This document shows, piece after piece, positions 21,590 through 33,045 of a stretch of DNA of 64,000 nucleotides. Every line of letters begins with the position of its first letter. The first letter of the stretch is position 1. A program made the position numbers and the translations under genes. The DNA is taken from NCBI GenBank assembly GCA_020205615.1, contig CM035167.1, positions 61,321,436-61,385,435 on the forward strand. The letters run 5' to 3'. The notes beneath the pieces are model-generated. The model saw only the letters and a list, made by a program, of their open reading frames with translations. It was not told the DNA's origin and made no database searches. Origin of the DNA: Panax quinquefolius. Its lineage: Eukaryota > Streptophyta > Magnoliopsida > Apiales > Araliaceae.

Positions 21590-22160
21590 CACGAATCCGG
21601 AGAAGAACAACCTGAAGGCGGTGAAAAATATCCTAAAGTACTTAAGAAGAACTAAGGATGTATTTCTTGTCTACGGTGGTCCGCAATTAAAACTAGAGGG
21701 CTTCACGGACTCAAGTTTTCAAACGTACCAAGATGACAATAAATCCATTTGGTATATGTGTTTACCTTAAAACCATGCGCGCAGTGAGTTGAAAAAGTTC
21801 CAAGGAGCAAACAGATTCTTGATTCAAAGTGATGAGGCGAGTACATAGTCGCAAGTGAAGTCGCAAAGGAAGTCGTTTGGATGAAGAAGTTCATTACCGA
21901 ACTTGGTGTGGTTCCTAGCATTAAAGGACCAATGCCTTTATTCTGTGACAACACCGGAGCTGTTGCGCAAGCTAAGGAACCCAGGTCTCATCAGAAATCC
22001 AAACACGTGTTGCGGCGATTTCATTTGATCGAGAGATCATTGAAAGAGGAGACGCCACCACGGGCGTGTGGACTCTCAAGACAATATTGCGGATCCATTT
22101 ACTAAAGTGTTAACACAACAAAGAAGTTTGATCGTCCACTTAGAGAAGATGGGTATGAGA
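21590..22160 (+). pseudogene. Copia pol: RNase H (degenerate)
   Basis: Fragments of the copia RNase H appear in shifting frames: NILKYLRRTKDVFLVYGG (21630-21680), LEGFTDSSF (21695-21720), EVAKEVVWMKKFITELGVVP (21858-21916) and PLFCDNTGAVAQAKEPRSHQ KSKHV (21934-22010). The last ends near the polypurine tract as in other plant copia elements. Several indels make it non-functional. Confidence 0.78.
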
Positions 22161-22184
22161 TACCACGACGATTGGCTTTAGTGC

Positions 22185-22195
22185 AAGTGGGAGAT
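22185..22195 (+). promoter_or_regulatory. Polypurine tract of copia element
   Basis: AAGTGGGAGAT abuts the TGAAAG start of the 3' LTR, the usual plus-strand primer position. Confidence 0.8.
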
Positions 22196-24053
22196 TGAAA
22201 GTATTATGCATACAAGCCAATCATGTATGATGATAAAGCATATAATGTGTAATCAATCTTATTTATTTATTAATAAAAGAATTATTTATTAAAGGCATTT
22301 ATTATCTACATGGTGTTTGTTTTAATAATATGTGATAAACCCATAGTTTTAAGCAATGCTTTTAGAATAATGATGATGATCATTCTAATGAGATCTAAAT
22401 TCTTAGAAAGCTTAAAACTAAAATAGTTCCCAATCATTGGATTACTAAATTGGGGATTAGTGAATCCGGATAGATTGGTACATACGTTGCTTGCTTCATT
22501 GGATGAGGATGATTGATCTCATGATCATTTGTGTGGAGACACTAAAGCAGTATGTAGGTGCTTATTAGAGAATAAGTTCAATTGAACGTGACTCGCTAAG
22601 GAATACCTAATGGAGTTTTACTTACCGCCAATAGGAATTCTGTAGTGATAGTAGTACAAATGATCCTTAGACTTGAGATCATCATAGTATCTTATATATA
22701 ATGAATTACACTTTGACTTATTCCTTAAGACTCTTAGAGTATATCAAAGAGTATGCTTGGGTGTAATAAGTTATATATGAAGATAATGAATGATCAATAA
22801 AGAATCTACCACTTCTAGTAAAAGGAGAAATGTCCTATGTGATTCGATAAATGACAACCCGTGAATCCTTGGCGAGGTGGAATGAAATTAGAAAGTAGTT
22901 TCTAATTTGCATTCATTAGGAGTTGTTCATTTAGGAATCGAAATACATATAATTAAATAAAATAAGACTTGACAGTAATTCCATGTCTTATATTTAATTG
23001 GGACATTGTATGGTGGAAGGATTGAATTATGCAGAAACTATTTACTCAAAGGTTCTTTTATGATTAATGTTGAAATCTATATTATCTGGAAAGTCGTTGA
23101 TCGCTAGGGAGGCTTATCCTATTGTAGAATAAATATTATTTATTTAAATAAATTATTTGTTTAATTTATTTATTTAAATGAGATTAGAATTGTTCTAATT
23201 GATTTATTCACAACCGGTTTAATATGGAGAACCTAAAGGGTCACACCATAAAAGGAAGAATAATTATTTAAGAAGTTAATGGCATAATTGTAATAATATA
23301 TTAAGTATATTTAATTTAATCTATGGTGATAGAATAAATTAAATAGCTTAATATTTATTATTTAATATTTTAGAAATATTAAATATAAATTAATAAGAGG
23401 AGTCTTATTAATATTATTACAATTATTATTATTTTAATTTCTAAAAGTTTTAGGAATTAATTTAATATTAGTATTTCTCATTTATTCCTAATTGGATTAG
23501 GAAAGAAAATTAGTTAAAGGAGTTTAATTAATTAACCCTAATAGGATTAGGGAGCCCATTTAATTAAAAGAGTTTAATTAAATAAATAATACCTTATTTT
23601 AATTAAAATAGGGTTACATGATATCTTTATAAGAGGAGTCTTATATTAGATATCATATATACGTAATTCCTAGATTTGGAGAGTACACCCCTTTTTCTTA
23701 TACAGATAGGAAAAACTAGGGTTTGAGCCAACATCCCTTCTTCTTGATAATTCCTCTTTCTTGGTGGATCACCTATAGAGGCCACACATTTGGGTGGCTT
23801 ACATTGATCAAAGGAAGGAATCAACCCGGAGATTCAAGGAGATCGCGGAGAAGTAGGAGGTGAACTCGTACCTGAGGAAGCTCGTTTCTACAAGGGTATG
23901 ATTTCATAATTTCTTATTCTTCGTTTTAATTAATAATATGCATAAAGGATGATCCGGGTAATTGGTTTGTGAAAAATTTTAAAATCTGATTTTATCTCGC
24001 TTCCGCTATAATTTGCAATTTGATTGCTACTTTGATTTTCATAAAACCCAACA
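22196..24053 (+). repeat. 3' LTR of copia element
   Basis: 1,858 bp, nearly identical to 14483-16342. It contains the same hairpin chain (about 22365-23655) and ends ...ATAAAACCCAACA before the GTTTG duplication. Confidence 0.95.
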
Positions 24054-24058
24054 GTTTG
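24054..24058. repeat. Target-site duplication of copia element (right, GTTTG)
   Basis: Second copy of the 14478-14482 duplication. A's gag reading resumes immediately after it. Confidence 0.9.
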
Positions 24059-24579
24059 CAGCCGTGATGGAAAAGGAAATTCTCGCCGAATGTGGAGGCG
24101 AGGCTGTAACCAAGTTCAATCAGGAACATAAGAAGAAGAAGAATGAAGTTGAGGTTAAGAATGGAAGTGGTGGTAGTTGAAATAATAATCTGAAAAAAAA
24201 GTGGAATGGAAATGTGGGTGCTGGGAATCAACAAGGTAGCCATCAGAGTAAGAAGTTTGAAGCATGTGCTACATGCGAGAAGTTTCATAAGGGGGTATGC
24301 TTAATGGGGAAACGAGTATGCTTTAACTGTGGCCAGGAGGGTCACATCGCCCCAAATTGCAATCAGCCCAAGAAGAATGTTTGCTACACTTGCGGGTCCA
24401 AGGATCACTTTGCTCGTGAGTGCCCTAAGAAGAAAGCTGGAGAGACAGCGGGAAACAAGGGAGGCAGCAATGGAAGTACTTGGGCCATTTCTGGACCAAC
24501 GACATCAAACAAACCCACACGCCCGTAACCTTCAATACGATGCGAATCTTTGTCAGGCAATCAAAGGATGTGGTGTCGT
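24059..24579 (+). pseudogene. Element A gag C-terminal part with zinc knuckles
   Basis: Resumes gag after the copia insertion (AAVMEKEILAECGGEAV), with one stop (TGA 24178). A Cys-rich segment ACATCEKFHKGVC and two CCHC knuckles follow: CFNCGQEGHIAPNC (24319-24360) and CYTCGSKDHFAREC (24382-24423). Both knuckles keep all four ligands. They bind element RNA in active relatives. Toward the protease the frame is disturbed between ~24510 and 24580 and then returns to the same register. Confidence 0.85.
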
Positions 24580-26748
24580 ATTATCCCAATCAATGATATT
24601 GATGCTTATGTATTATTTGATTCGGGTGCTACTTGTTCATTTATATCTGATGAATTTGCTATGAGATTAGGATTGCCTAGTGAAGAATTGAACTTCCCTT
24701 TAAACATAGAAATTGTGAATAAGGAAGTAGTTCCTGTTAGGTTCATATACAAGAACTGTAGGGTGAATATTAAGGGAAACATTTTGATGGTAGATTTGAT
24801 TCCGATCAGGCTAGGAGAGTTTGATGTTATTTTGGGAATGGATTGGTTGTTCAATTATGGAGCGATAATTGATCGCCAAAAGAAATGTAAACCTTATGAC
24901 TCGTCAAAGGTAGTATTCAATGGTAGCAAATCGCCTAGACAAATGAGATGTCTGACGATTATGCAGGCCAAGAAGTTGTTGAGTCAAGGCTGTGTGGGTT
25001 ATTTAGCTTACATAGTTGATACTCAGAAGAAGGGTGCAAAACTGGAAGAAATACCAGTAGTTAGGGAGTTTGTGGATGTATTTTCGGAGGATTTGCCAGG
25101 CCTTCCGCCTGACAGAGAGATCAAGTTCGTGATCGACTTAGCACCAGGAACCGCTCCGATATCGAAGGCCCCTTACAGAATGGCTCCGGTGGAGATGAAA
25201 GAACTGATGGTACAACTACAGGAGCTGTTGGACAAGAAATACATTCAGCCGAGTGTGTCACCGTGGGGAACACCAGTGTTATTCGTAAAGAAGAAAGATG
25301 GGTCAATGCGTCTTTGCATTGATTATAGGGAGTTAAACAAAGTCACTGTTAAGAATAAATATCCATTGCCGAGAATAGATGACTTGTTTGATCAATTGAA
25401 GGGTGCTAGATATTTCTCTAAAATAGATTTGAGAAGTGGGTATCATCAACTGAAGGTAAGAAAGGAGGATGTACCGAAGATGGCATTCCGAACTCGGTAT
25501 GGACATTATGAATTTTTGGTGATGTCTTTTGGTTTGACAAACGCCCCTGCAGCATTCATGGATTTGATGAACAAGGTGTTTAAACCATTTTTAGATAATT
25601 TTGTGGTGGTGTTTATCGATGATATTTTGGTGTACTCTAAAACTCAAGAGGAACATGTGGAACATTTACGTCAAACACTGGAGACCCTAAGAAAAGAAAA
25701 GTTGTGTGCGAAATTATCTAAATGTGAATTTTGGCTTGAACGTGTGCAATTTCTTGGGCACGTAATTGACAAGGATGGAATTTCAGTGGATCCATCAAAG
25801 GTTGAAGCTGTGATAAATTGGGAACAACCAAGAACTCCATCAGAAGTGAGAAGTTTCTTAGGATTAGCAGGGTATTACAGATGGTTTATCCAGGATGTCT
25901 CCAAGATTGCCACTCCGTTGACAAATTTGACGAGGAAATCTGTAAAATTTGTTTGGACGGAGAAGTGTGAAGAAAGCTTCCAAGAATTAAAAAAGAAGTT
26001 AAGTATGGCATCTGTGTTATCATTACCGAATAATATAGGAAATTTTGTGGTGTATAGTGACGCTTCACACAAGGGATTAGGATGTGTCCTTATGAAGAAC
26101 GAGAAAGTCATCGCATATGCATCAAGACAATTGAAAGACTACGAAAAAGGGTATCCGACTCATGATTTAGAGTTGGCGGCAGTTATGTTTGCTCTAAAGA
26201 TATGGAGACACTATCTCTACGGAGAGAAATGTGAGATTTACACAAACCATAAAAGTCTGAAGTATATTTTCACACAGAAGGACCTAAATATGCGTCAAAG
26301 AAGATGGATGGAACTAATAAAAGATTATGATTATGATATCTTTTATCATCCAGGAAAAGAAAATGTGGTTGCAGATGCCTTGAGTAGGAAAGGCAGAGAA
26401 AAGTTAATGTTGTTAACTGATAAGGAGAAGCTTATTTCAGCAATGGCACGGTTAGAGTTGGAAATCAAATTTCCAAACGAATCCGATGAAAGATGTTACC
26501 AGATGGAAGTCAGTCCAACTTTGGTGGACAAAGTGAAGAACGCTCAATTGCAAGATGAGGAATGCAGAAAAATAAGAGAAAGTGTGGTCGAGGGAAAGGA
26601 AGTAAAGTACAAAGTTGATACCGAGGGGATGCTGAGATTTGAAGGACGAATATGGGTTCCGGCAGTACCAGATATTAAAGACAACATCTTGACAGAAGCC
26701 CATAGCTCGAGATATTCGATTCATCCAGGAAGTACGAAGATTTATTAA
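24550..26748 (+). CDS. Element A pol: protease, reverse transcriptase, RNase H
   Basis: One 732-codon open stretch; genuine homology starts near [11 protein letters not shown] (24580). Protease: D24-S25-G26 ([11 protein letters not shown]) and GMDWL (~97). [22 protein letters not shown] (~256-275), [12 protein letters not shown], and the catalytic FIDDIL with D357-D358. RNase H: D504 (YSDASHKG) and E541 (HDLELAAV). The third conserved Asp of YTDHKS is Asn566 (AAC), a likely inactivating G-to-A change. The RNase H end [15 protein letters not shown] is intact. The stretch ends at an in-frame TAA in the integrase zinc region (HPGSTKIY). It is the best-preserved coding sequence in the window, but cannot be fully functional given N566 and the truncated integrase. 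Confidence 0.92.
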   Translation: MSGNQRMWCRIIPINDIDAYVLFDSGATCSFISDEFAMRLGLPSEELNFPLNIEIVNKEVVPVRFIYKNCRVNIKGNILMVDLIPIRLGEFDVILGMDWLFNYGAIIDRQKKCKPYDSSKVVFNGSKSPRQMRCLTIMQAKKLLSQGCVGYLAYIVDTQKKGAKLEEIPVVREFVDVFSEDLPGLPPDREIKFVIDLAPGTAPISKAPYRMAPVEMKELMVQLQELLDKKYIQPSVSPWGTPVLFVKKKDGSMRLCIDYRELNKVTVKNKYPLPRIDDLFDQLKGARYFSKIDLRSGYHQLKVRKEDVPKMAFRTRYGHYEFLVMSFGLTNAPAAFMDLMNKVFKPFLDNFVVVFIDDILVYSKTQEEHVEHLRQTLETLRKEKLCAKLSKCEFWLERVQFLGHVIDKDGISVDPSKVEAVINWEQPRTPSEVRSFLGLAGYYRWFIQDVSKIATPLTNLTRKSVKFVWTEKCEESFQELKKKLSMASVLSLPNNIGNFVVYSDASHKGLGCVLMKNEKVIAYASRQLKDYEKGYPTHDLELAAVMFALKIWRHYLYGEKCEIYTNHKSLKYIFTQKDLNMRQRRWMELIKDYDYDIFYHPGKENVVADALSRKGREKLMLLTDKEKLISAMARLELEIKFPNESDERCYQMEVSPTLVDKVKNAQLQDEECRKIRESVVEGKEVKYKVDTEGMLRFEGRIWVPAVPDIKDNILTEAHSSRYSIHPGSTKIY

Positions 26749-27921
26749 GATTTGCGATGACATTTTTGGTGGCCAAATATGAAAAGAGACGTTCCAGAAT
26801 GCGTTTCAAAGTGCTTGACATGTCAGAGAGTCAAGGTCGAGCATCAAAGGCCAAGCGGATTACTTCAACCATTAGAGATACCGGAATGGAAATGGGAACA
26901 TATCATAATGGATTTTGTGGTAGGTCTTCCAAAAACTCGAAAATGATACGATGCGATTTGGGTGATAGTGGACAGATTGACAAAATCTGCACACTTTTTG
27001 ACAATAAAGATTAGATTCAATCTTGATCAGCTGGCAAAACTATATGTTAAAGAGATCGTTGCAAGACATGGAGTTCCAATGTCAATTGTGTCAGACAGAG
27101 ATCTGAGGTTCACATCAAACTTCTGGAAGAGACTACAAGAATGTATGGGAACACAGTTGCGAATGAGTACGGCATATCATCCGCAAATAGATGGCCAAAA
27201 CGAACGAATGATTTAGAAATTGGAAGATATGTTGAGAGCATGCGTCATGGATTTCAAAGGAAGCTGGGATGAACAATTATCGTTGGTGGAATTTTCCTAC
27301 AATAGCAGTTACCACGCTAGCATCGGCATGCCGCCTTACGAATCATTATACGGCAGGAAGTGCAGAACTCCACTGTTTTGGGATGAAGTCGGTGAACGTC
27401 AACTGTTAGGACTAGAACTGGTATAACAAACTGCTGAGGTTGTCCAACTCATCAGAACAAGATTGATAGCTGCTCAAGACAGAAAAAAGAAATATGCTGA
27501 TCAACACAGACAAGATCGTGCATTTGACATAGGATATTACGTGTTCCTAAAAGTTTCTCCTTGGAAGGGGAAGATTCGATTTGGAAAAAAGGGGAAACTA
27601 AGTCTGAGGTTTATTGGACCCTTTGAAGTGCTGAGGAAAGTTGGAGAGGTAGCTTACGAGGTAGCTCTACCTCCAGAATTGCAAAACATTCTTAATGTTT
27701 TTCATGTGTCGGTGTTACGACCGTATAAATCTGATTACAAGCACGTAATTGAGTACGAACCATTACAGTTTGAGAAAGACTTGTCCTATGAAGAGGTTCC
27801 TATCCAGATAGTAGACAGGAAAGAACAAGTGCTCAAGAATAAGGCGATACCTTCTATAAAGGTAATATGGAGGAACCACAATGTCGAAGAGGCCACGTGA
27901 TAACTCGAAGCTAAAATGATG
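26749..27921 (+). pseudogene. Element A pol: integrase and chromodomain tail (five more stops, no frameshift)
   Basis: Same frame as 24550-26748. Stops at 26746 (TAA), 26758, 26944 (TGA), 27214 (TAG), 27424 (TAA) and 27898 (TGA) are the only interruptions. [12 protein letters not shown] ends the HHCC zinc domain. The catalytic triad is present: D at 26911 ([10 protein letters not shown]), D at 27094 (SDRDLRF) and E at 27202 (GQNERMI), with 35 residues between the last two. The C-terminal part has GPFEVLRKVGEVAYEVALPP and ends VIWRNHNVEEAT, the degenerate chromodomain of plant chromoviruses. Several stops are C-to-T or G-to-A changes of expected Gln or Trp codons. Confidence 0.88.
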
Positions 27922-28044
27922 AAGAATTACCCTGAGTTATTTGTTTAATCCGTGTCTTCGATTCTGGGGACATAATCTTTGTAAGTAGGGGAGAATGTGA
28001 CGAATGAATTGTTTGAATTGTTATTCTGAGTACAGAATCCTTGT

Positions 28045-28057
28045 AAGGAGGGAATGA
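28045..28057 (+). promoter_or_regulatory. Polypurine tract of element A
   Basis: AAGGAGGGAATGA directly precedes the TGTAACATTCC start of the 3' LTR. Element F has the matching GGAATCCTTATAAGGAGG context on the minus strand. Confidence 0.75.
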
Positions 28058-28891
28058 TGTAACATTCCAGAATTTTATAAATTGTTATATTGAATATTTA
28101 TTGAATAATTGTTCAAATTTGATTCGATGTGGTTAATTATTTGTTAAGTAAATAATTAAGGAAATTAATTAGTATATTCTAATTTAATTTAATTATTAAG
28201 TTAGAGAATTTTGATTAAATAAATTATTATATTTTAAATTGAATTTGTAAATTAAAAGGATGTGTTAGTGGATTAAATAAAGTTAAGATTATAAAGAAAA
28301 TTATAATTTTGTGGTATTGATTTATGTGTTAAAGTGATTTAATAAATTGTTTTTAGAATTAATTTAATTAGATTAAAGTGTGACAAATAACCTTACTATA
28401 AAGGAATTACTAAAATAAATTATGGGAGTTTAATTCAGTTTTGCCAAACAATGCCTAATGCCTATTAAGTCTTTAATCTAATTGTGTTTTACCAAACAAG
28501 GCATAAGGATTAATTGATTATATTTTTAGTGGTTAGCCAAATAAGCCTTATGGCTTTTGGTTTTCAAAACTAAGATAACTTATATCAGTTATATGTTTTA
28601 TATTTATATTATATAATCAATATATATTATATCTTATATGCATTATATTCTAAGACGTAAGAATAGAGGAGAGAGGTCAGAGAGAAAAAGAGAAAAACTC
28701 AAAGGAAGAAGAAGAAGAGAAGAAGAAAAGTGGGAGAATCCTAGAGAATTGGGAGTGAAGAGGAGAAAAGCTTGACAATCAAAGAGATAGTATCATCATC
28801 TTCTTCAAGGTATTATTCTATTATTTTTAGTTTTAAAAGTTTAGTTTTTCTATTCTCAAATTCTCTGTAGAATCCTTGTGTAAGGATGAAT
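28058..28891 (+). repeat. Element A 3' LTR, first part (before element B)
   Basis: Near-identical to 9566-10397 of the 5' LTR, broken after 'gtaaggatgaat' by element B. Includes the purine-rich leader and the donor-like 'cttcaaggtatt' (about 28804-28815). Confidence 0.92.
28887..28891. repeat. Target-site duplication of element B (left, TGAAT)
   Basis: TGAAT precedes B's TGTAAGACC terminus and recurs at 37550-37554. The intact 5' LTR of A has a single 'gatgaattgtta' here. Confidence 0.9.
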
Positions 28892-29039
28892 TGTAAGACC
28901 CCGAAATTTTTTTAAATAAAAAGGAATTTCCTTTATTTATTATCTTGAAATAGTAAGGGTTGATTTGATTAATGTGGATAGTTAAGGGTTAAATACGCAA
29001 ATATTTCAAAATAAGCAAGTGGTTATAAAATATTCATTT

Positions 29040-29150
29040 TGTCGGGAATATTCGTTTGGTCGTGGAATATTAAGTATTATCGGGAATATTCGTTTGGTCG
29101 TGGAATATTCGTCTTTTCGGGAATATTCGTGCTTGTCGGAAATATTCGTA
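29040..29150 (+). repeat. GGAATATTCGT repeats near LTR start
   Basis: Five or six copies of 'TCGGGAATATTCGT(tt)GG' variants, centred on the palindrome GAATATTC, spaced ~20-30 bp. Counterparts: 34915-35012, 45085-45160 (minus), 63520-63572 and 40620-40672 (minus). Confidence 0.7.
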
Positions 29151-30170
29151 TTTGACGGTAGCACCGTGTGTGGGCCCCATAACGGAAAGTGATTGGATGA
29201 GGAAAATGACAAAGTTTGGGTGGTTATAAATAACAGGCGTAGTTGTTACTGAATTAAGACCGTTGGAATACCCGTGGTTAAAATACGATGTCTGGCGTGG
29301 GTTGCATAAAGAGCACACCAGTATTATTGCATGTATTGTTGAATTATTGATCCTTACGTAAGATGGCACTACTCAATAATTTTCACAATGAGTTACTTGC
29401 TCAATATTTTATTTTATTGATTCAATAATTGTTTGCGTTGATATTTTATATTATTGTTGTTCAATAATTGTCATCGCACAAGATTTCCCATTATCGGATC
29501 AATAATTCATATTATTTGAATAATATTATTAGATAACATTATTGGCAATGTCTAGAAAGTTACATCTAAGGAGAGGTTTGGTCACCTAATTGCGGCGCCA
29601 AGAAGGAGAGATCCTTATTGAAAGCCCCTCTTTCTTGGAACAACTTCGTTGTATATAAATGTGATTCTCGTAATATTATTTGTGAATAATTAATTATTGA
29701 TTCATATGATAAGGAAATATTTATTTTATATGAATATAAATGATGGATTTATTTATGTGGTTATTAATGAAGGAATTAATGTTGAGGTGTTTTATCAAGA
29801 TTTTATCTGATTGGAGGTATTAAAAATTAAATCGGGGTTTTGAGATATATTATGGGGTTATAATTTTTAATCCGACCGCTGGATTGTGGTAATTTTTGGG
29901 TATGTTATACATACATAAGTTGAGTATATGTCCACAAATTTTGAACCGTTAAAAATTCACGAATGATTTGTTATGAATTTTAAGAGGTGTCCGATTCTTA
30001 AATCGTGGTTATAATTGATTTTGGTGGAAAATTCTAGAATTGAGTGGGCCCCACTTGTGGTTGGTGAAGAAATGTGCTGAATTTTATTTCAAATGTGGTG
30101 GGTGGCAATAGTAGCGAGTAAAGCCATCGTGTAAAGCAGTCGAAAGTCTGCTTGTACGGCTAACATTTTC

Positions 30171-30180
30171 CTATAAATAG
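30171..30180 (+). promoter_or_regulatory. TATA box of element B 5' LTR
   Basis: CTATAAATAG, a consensus plant TATA box, conserved at 36028-36037 (B 3' LTR) and on the minus strand at 43952-43961 and 51416-51425 (E). It suggests transcription starts about 30 nt downstream, making the DNA before it U3. Confidence 0.75.
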
Positions 30181-30344
30181 AGGACTAAGTTAGAATTGAA
30201 AATCACACCGAAACAAAGTTTTCTCTCTTTCTCTCTATATATTGAGCGTATTTTGTGAGTATTTAGATACTTTGAGAGTTGTTTGTTCAAGACAAGTTTC
30301 ATTCAAAGATCACTTCCGACCTTTCCTTCCGGCAATCTTGATTC

Positions 30345-30356
30345 TTTGAGGTAAGG
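30345..30356 (+). promoter_or_regulatory. Splice-donor-like site in B 5' LTR leader
   Basis: TTTGAG|GTAAGG with the boundary at 30350/30351, ~170 nt after the TATA box. It matches the plant 5' splice consensus closely and is conserved in the LTRs of B (about 36205), C and E. Splicing itself is inference. Confidence 0.5.
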
Positions 30357-30467
30357 GATATTATTTTTTTTCAGTAATGATATTATTTCTTCAATATCAT
30401 TATCTTTGAAATGTTGATCCAAGTTTTATCAAATTTGGAACTTTTTCATGTGGGGGTTACTATTCAT

Positions 30468-30650
30468 GAGTTACTATTCACGAGTCACTATTCATGAGTT
30501 ACTATTCACGAGTTACTATTCACGAGTACTATTCATGAAGCGTGAAAATGTTTTTTTGTGGAATTTCTATATTTTGGTGTCTGAGTTACTATTCACGATA
30601 TCTGAGACTATTCACGATACTGACACTATTCACGATACCGACACTATTCA
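30468..30650 (+). repeat. Minisatellite TTACTATTCACGAG in B 5' LTR
   Basis: Tandem 14 bp units (attcatgag/attcacgag variants) followed by 'ctattcacgatactgac' variants. Homologous to 4322-4550. Confidence 0.8.
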
Positions 30651-30880
30651 TCGAAAAAATAAAATTTCTTCTTTTTGTCCAAAATATCTATTCGGATACT
30701 AACTCGATTGTATCCATGTTTTGATCATTCTTGAATTTTACTTCACTATGATTATTTATGAAGTATTTTTGAACTTCGGATTGTTTAAAGTACTAATCCA
30801 TAATATTTGTCATTTTGTTTCACCGGATTCGCTCTTTAAAAGTATTTTCATCATCCTCGGTCTTAAATGATGATAGTATT

Positions 30881-31140
30881 GAATATCTTTGGCCCAGTAG
30901 TGCAAAGATGAATGATTTCTGAAGAATATCTTTGGCACAGTAGTGCAAAAGATGAACAGTGTTTAAATGAACACGACCGATCGATGAATATCTTTGGCCT
31001 TTAGTGCAAAGATGAACAGTGTTTAAATGAACATGACCGATCGATGAATATCTTTGGCCTTTAGTGCAAAGATGAACAGTGTTGAGATGAACATGACCGA
31101 TTGATGAATATCTTTGGCACAGAGAGTGCAAAGATGAATA
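30881..31140 (+). repeat. 60 bp tandem array with hairpins in B 5' LTR
   Basis: Five units of ~60 bp; 30961-31020 and 31021-31080 differ by one base. Each contains atctttggc...gtgcaaagat, arms able to pair (ATCTTTG(G)CAC with GTGCAAAGAT, clearest at 30928-30953). Because 60 is divisible by 3, an artefactual repetitive ORF runs through it on the minus strand. Confidence 0.85.
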
Positions 31141-31691
31141 TTTGATTTGAGATGAATATCGATTGATGTTACAGGGGATAAAATATTGATGATGGACCGT
31201 TAAATTCATAGATTATAGTAGATTTCATTCTCTCACGTAACTCTTCTATGAATTATTATTTCCGCTACTTAATATTGATCCGAAACTTGTTGTCTATTGT
31301 ATTCTATCGATTTTTCCTCATTGAGACTAACGATAATTTGTTGTATATTATCTTAGTCATAACATTCTTTACCGGGCTAGTTGAGCTCACCCTTTTCCTT
31401 GTTGTTCCATTTTCTTCTCGTGAGGCGAGAATGTAGCGAGTACTAGTCTGGGGTATGGAATGAAGGTTCTAGAGAGAGTTGTTTAGTAGTCCTCACCATT
31501 ATTGTAAAATAATGTATCAATAAATGTGATGAGGATTTATTTGAGTATAAATATTGTCTAGAAGATAATATTTGTATTTAAACTCACGATTTTATTGTTG
31601 TGATAATAAAGTTGTAGTTGTTTCGTACCATGTATTTGGCGACTCGTAATGGGTTGGGTGGAATGGACCTATTTTGGGGTCGCCACACGGT

Positions 31692-31709
31692 TGGTATCGT
31701 AGCTTAGGA
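31692..31709 (+). promoter_or_regulatory. Primer-binding site of element B
   Basis: TGGTATCGTAGCTTAGG follows the LTR end by four bases. It resembles the initiator-Met-type site. Confidence 0.7.
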
Positions 31710-31879
31710 TATGATCTCCATGCGGAGATCTGGAATAGAACTAGAGGGGAGAGACGAGTAAATCCTTTCACTAGTGTGTCCTACCTAAGCTTATTTGTTA
31801 GTTGGTCAAGATATAGGGATATTATGTGATTGATTTCCTTAATTAACCCTTGTTTTATAGACAAAGAATTGAGAATGTC

Positions 31880-32530
31880 GATGAGAATATTAATAGTGGT
31901 GTAAATGAGACCGTGGAGATGCCTCAGATTTAACAACGAGGAGAACGTGCAACAGTGGCAATGTACCTCCCGTGAATAACACCACCGAGCGTATGATGAA
32001 CGAGGGATGTTTAGAAGCTTTTTGCGCTTCATGCAAAATCGACGAGGGAGACTCGTGTTCAAAATACAGGAGGAGATGATAGCAATTCACGGGTGGTCAC
32101 AATGAGCGCTTCAAAGAGTTGGGACCACCGTAATTCTGGGAAAGCCGATCCGATCACGGCGGAAACATGGGTCAAGCAAATTACCAAGATATTCGATGTC
32201 TTGATGATACGGAGGAGAGAACGTAAAGTTCCATTCGCTACTTTTATGTTCCGTGGTGAGGCGACATCGGGGGAATCAGTGAAGCGTACTCCATCCACCG
32301 CACTCAAAGCATGTCGCGGGAGACGCTTTTGAAATAAATTCAATGACAAGTACTTCCCCGAAAGTATTCGTAATATGAAGGAAGTGGAGTTTATTAGATC
32401 GGAGCGTAATAATATGACGGTATCCCAAAGACGAGGCGAAGTTCATGAGTTATCCGTGTTTGCACCTCATTTGGTGGAGAATGAGGAACGTATGACGCGG
32501 ATGTTTCGAGAGGTTTGAAACCCGGCATAC
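31880..32530 (+). pseudogene. Element B gag (degenerate)
   Basis: The best piece is 32093-32265: SKSWDHRNSGKADPITAETW, VKQITKIFDVL and KVPFATFMFRGEA, the same gag core as in C. Later fragments in another frame read FNDKYFPESIRNMKEVEFI (about 32338-32395). Many frame changes leave no long ORF. Confidence 0.7.
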
Positions 32531-33045
32531 GCCAAGATCTCATTTCTCATAAATTTTCTCTCTATTCGATGTTGTAAAACAGGCTCAGCTTGTTAGAAGC
32601 GAGATAACGAGTACGCTCAACCGAGGGACCATAACCAGGATCATACCAAAGATAGCGGTCATCGAATAACGATAACCAAAGGGAGAAAGAAGAATACGGA
32701 CAAAGGCGGTAACCACTCGGTGGTAATCGTGGCCATGAAAATAGAAGAAGCGAGTTGGGAGGAGATTTTAAAAGAGGAGATTCAACAACGACCATGTGAA
32801 GACGCTGGCGGCGCCGAGGGCAATCGGTTCCAAGGAGGAGAAAGACCATCTACGACATGTTACAAATGCGGAAAGAGGGACATATCACCAAACCGCCCAC
32901 AACAGCTTTAAGGTATGCTATAATTGTGGAAAAGAAGGACATATCGCCGAGATTATGCGATATCGAAACCTAGTGCAATGGGAGCAAAGACTCAAAAGGA
33001 TGTCCCGTAAAAGTCAAAGTCAACGATTCTCGAAGAGCGTTTGTC
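32531..33045 (+). pseudogene. Element B gag C-terminus with zinc knuckles (degenerate)
   Basis: TTCYKCGKRD (about 32854-32885) starts a knuckle that is cut by a frame change. VCYNCGKEGHIAEI (about 32918-32960) keeps C, C and H but not the last Cys. Upstream DNA is the arginine-rich linker, frameshifted. Confidence 0.65.

Larger units (their letters stand above)
14483..24053 (+). mobile_element. Ty1/copia LTR retrotransposon nested in gag of element A
   Basis: 9,571 bp with 1.86 kb LTRs, Met-type primer site, ~1.9 kb structured leader, gag, then protease, integrase, RT and RNase H in copia order, polypurine tract and 5 bp target duplication. The coding region is broken by stops and small indels. 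The clade is not certain. The WVLDTGCGSHIC protease box, LDMV integrase region and long LTRs resemble Tork/Angela-type elements, but I cannot confirm that. Confidence 0.93.
28892..31687 (+). repeat. 5' LTR of element B
   Basis: 2,796 bp, TGTAAGACCCCGAAATTT ... GGGGTCGCCACA. Contains GGAATATTCG repeats (29040-29150), a conserved ~100 bp block with a GNRA-type hairpin (29603-29616), TATA box, donor-like site, minisatellite and 60 bp hairpin array. TGAGCTCACCCTT lies near 31380. Confidence 0.93.

Noticed and set aside
30881..31140. Possible CRISPR-like array
   Set aside because: Units are contiguous 60 bp tandem copies without unique spacers, in a plant LTR.
30820..31209. 129-codon minus-strand ORF with a repeated RYSSIGHVHLNTVHLCT peptide
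   Set aside because: It is the 60 bp non-coding LTR array read in a frame left open because the unit length is divisible by three. The other LTR copies do not keep it open.
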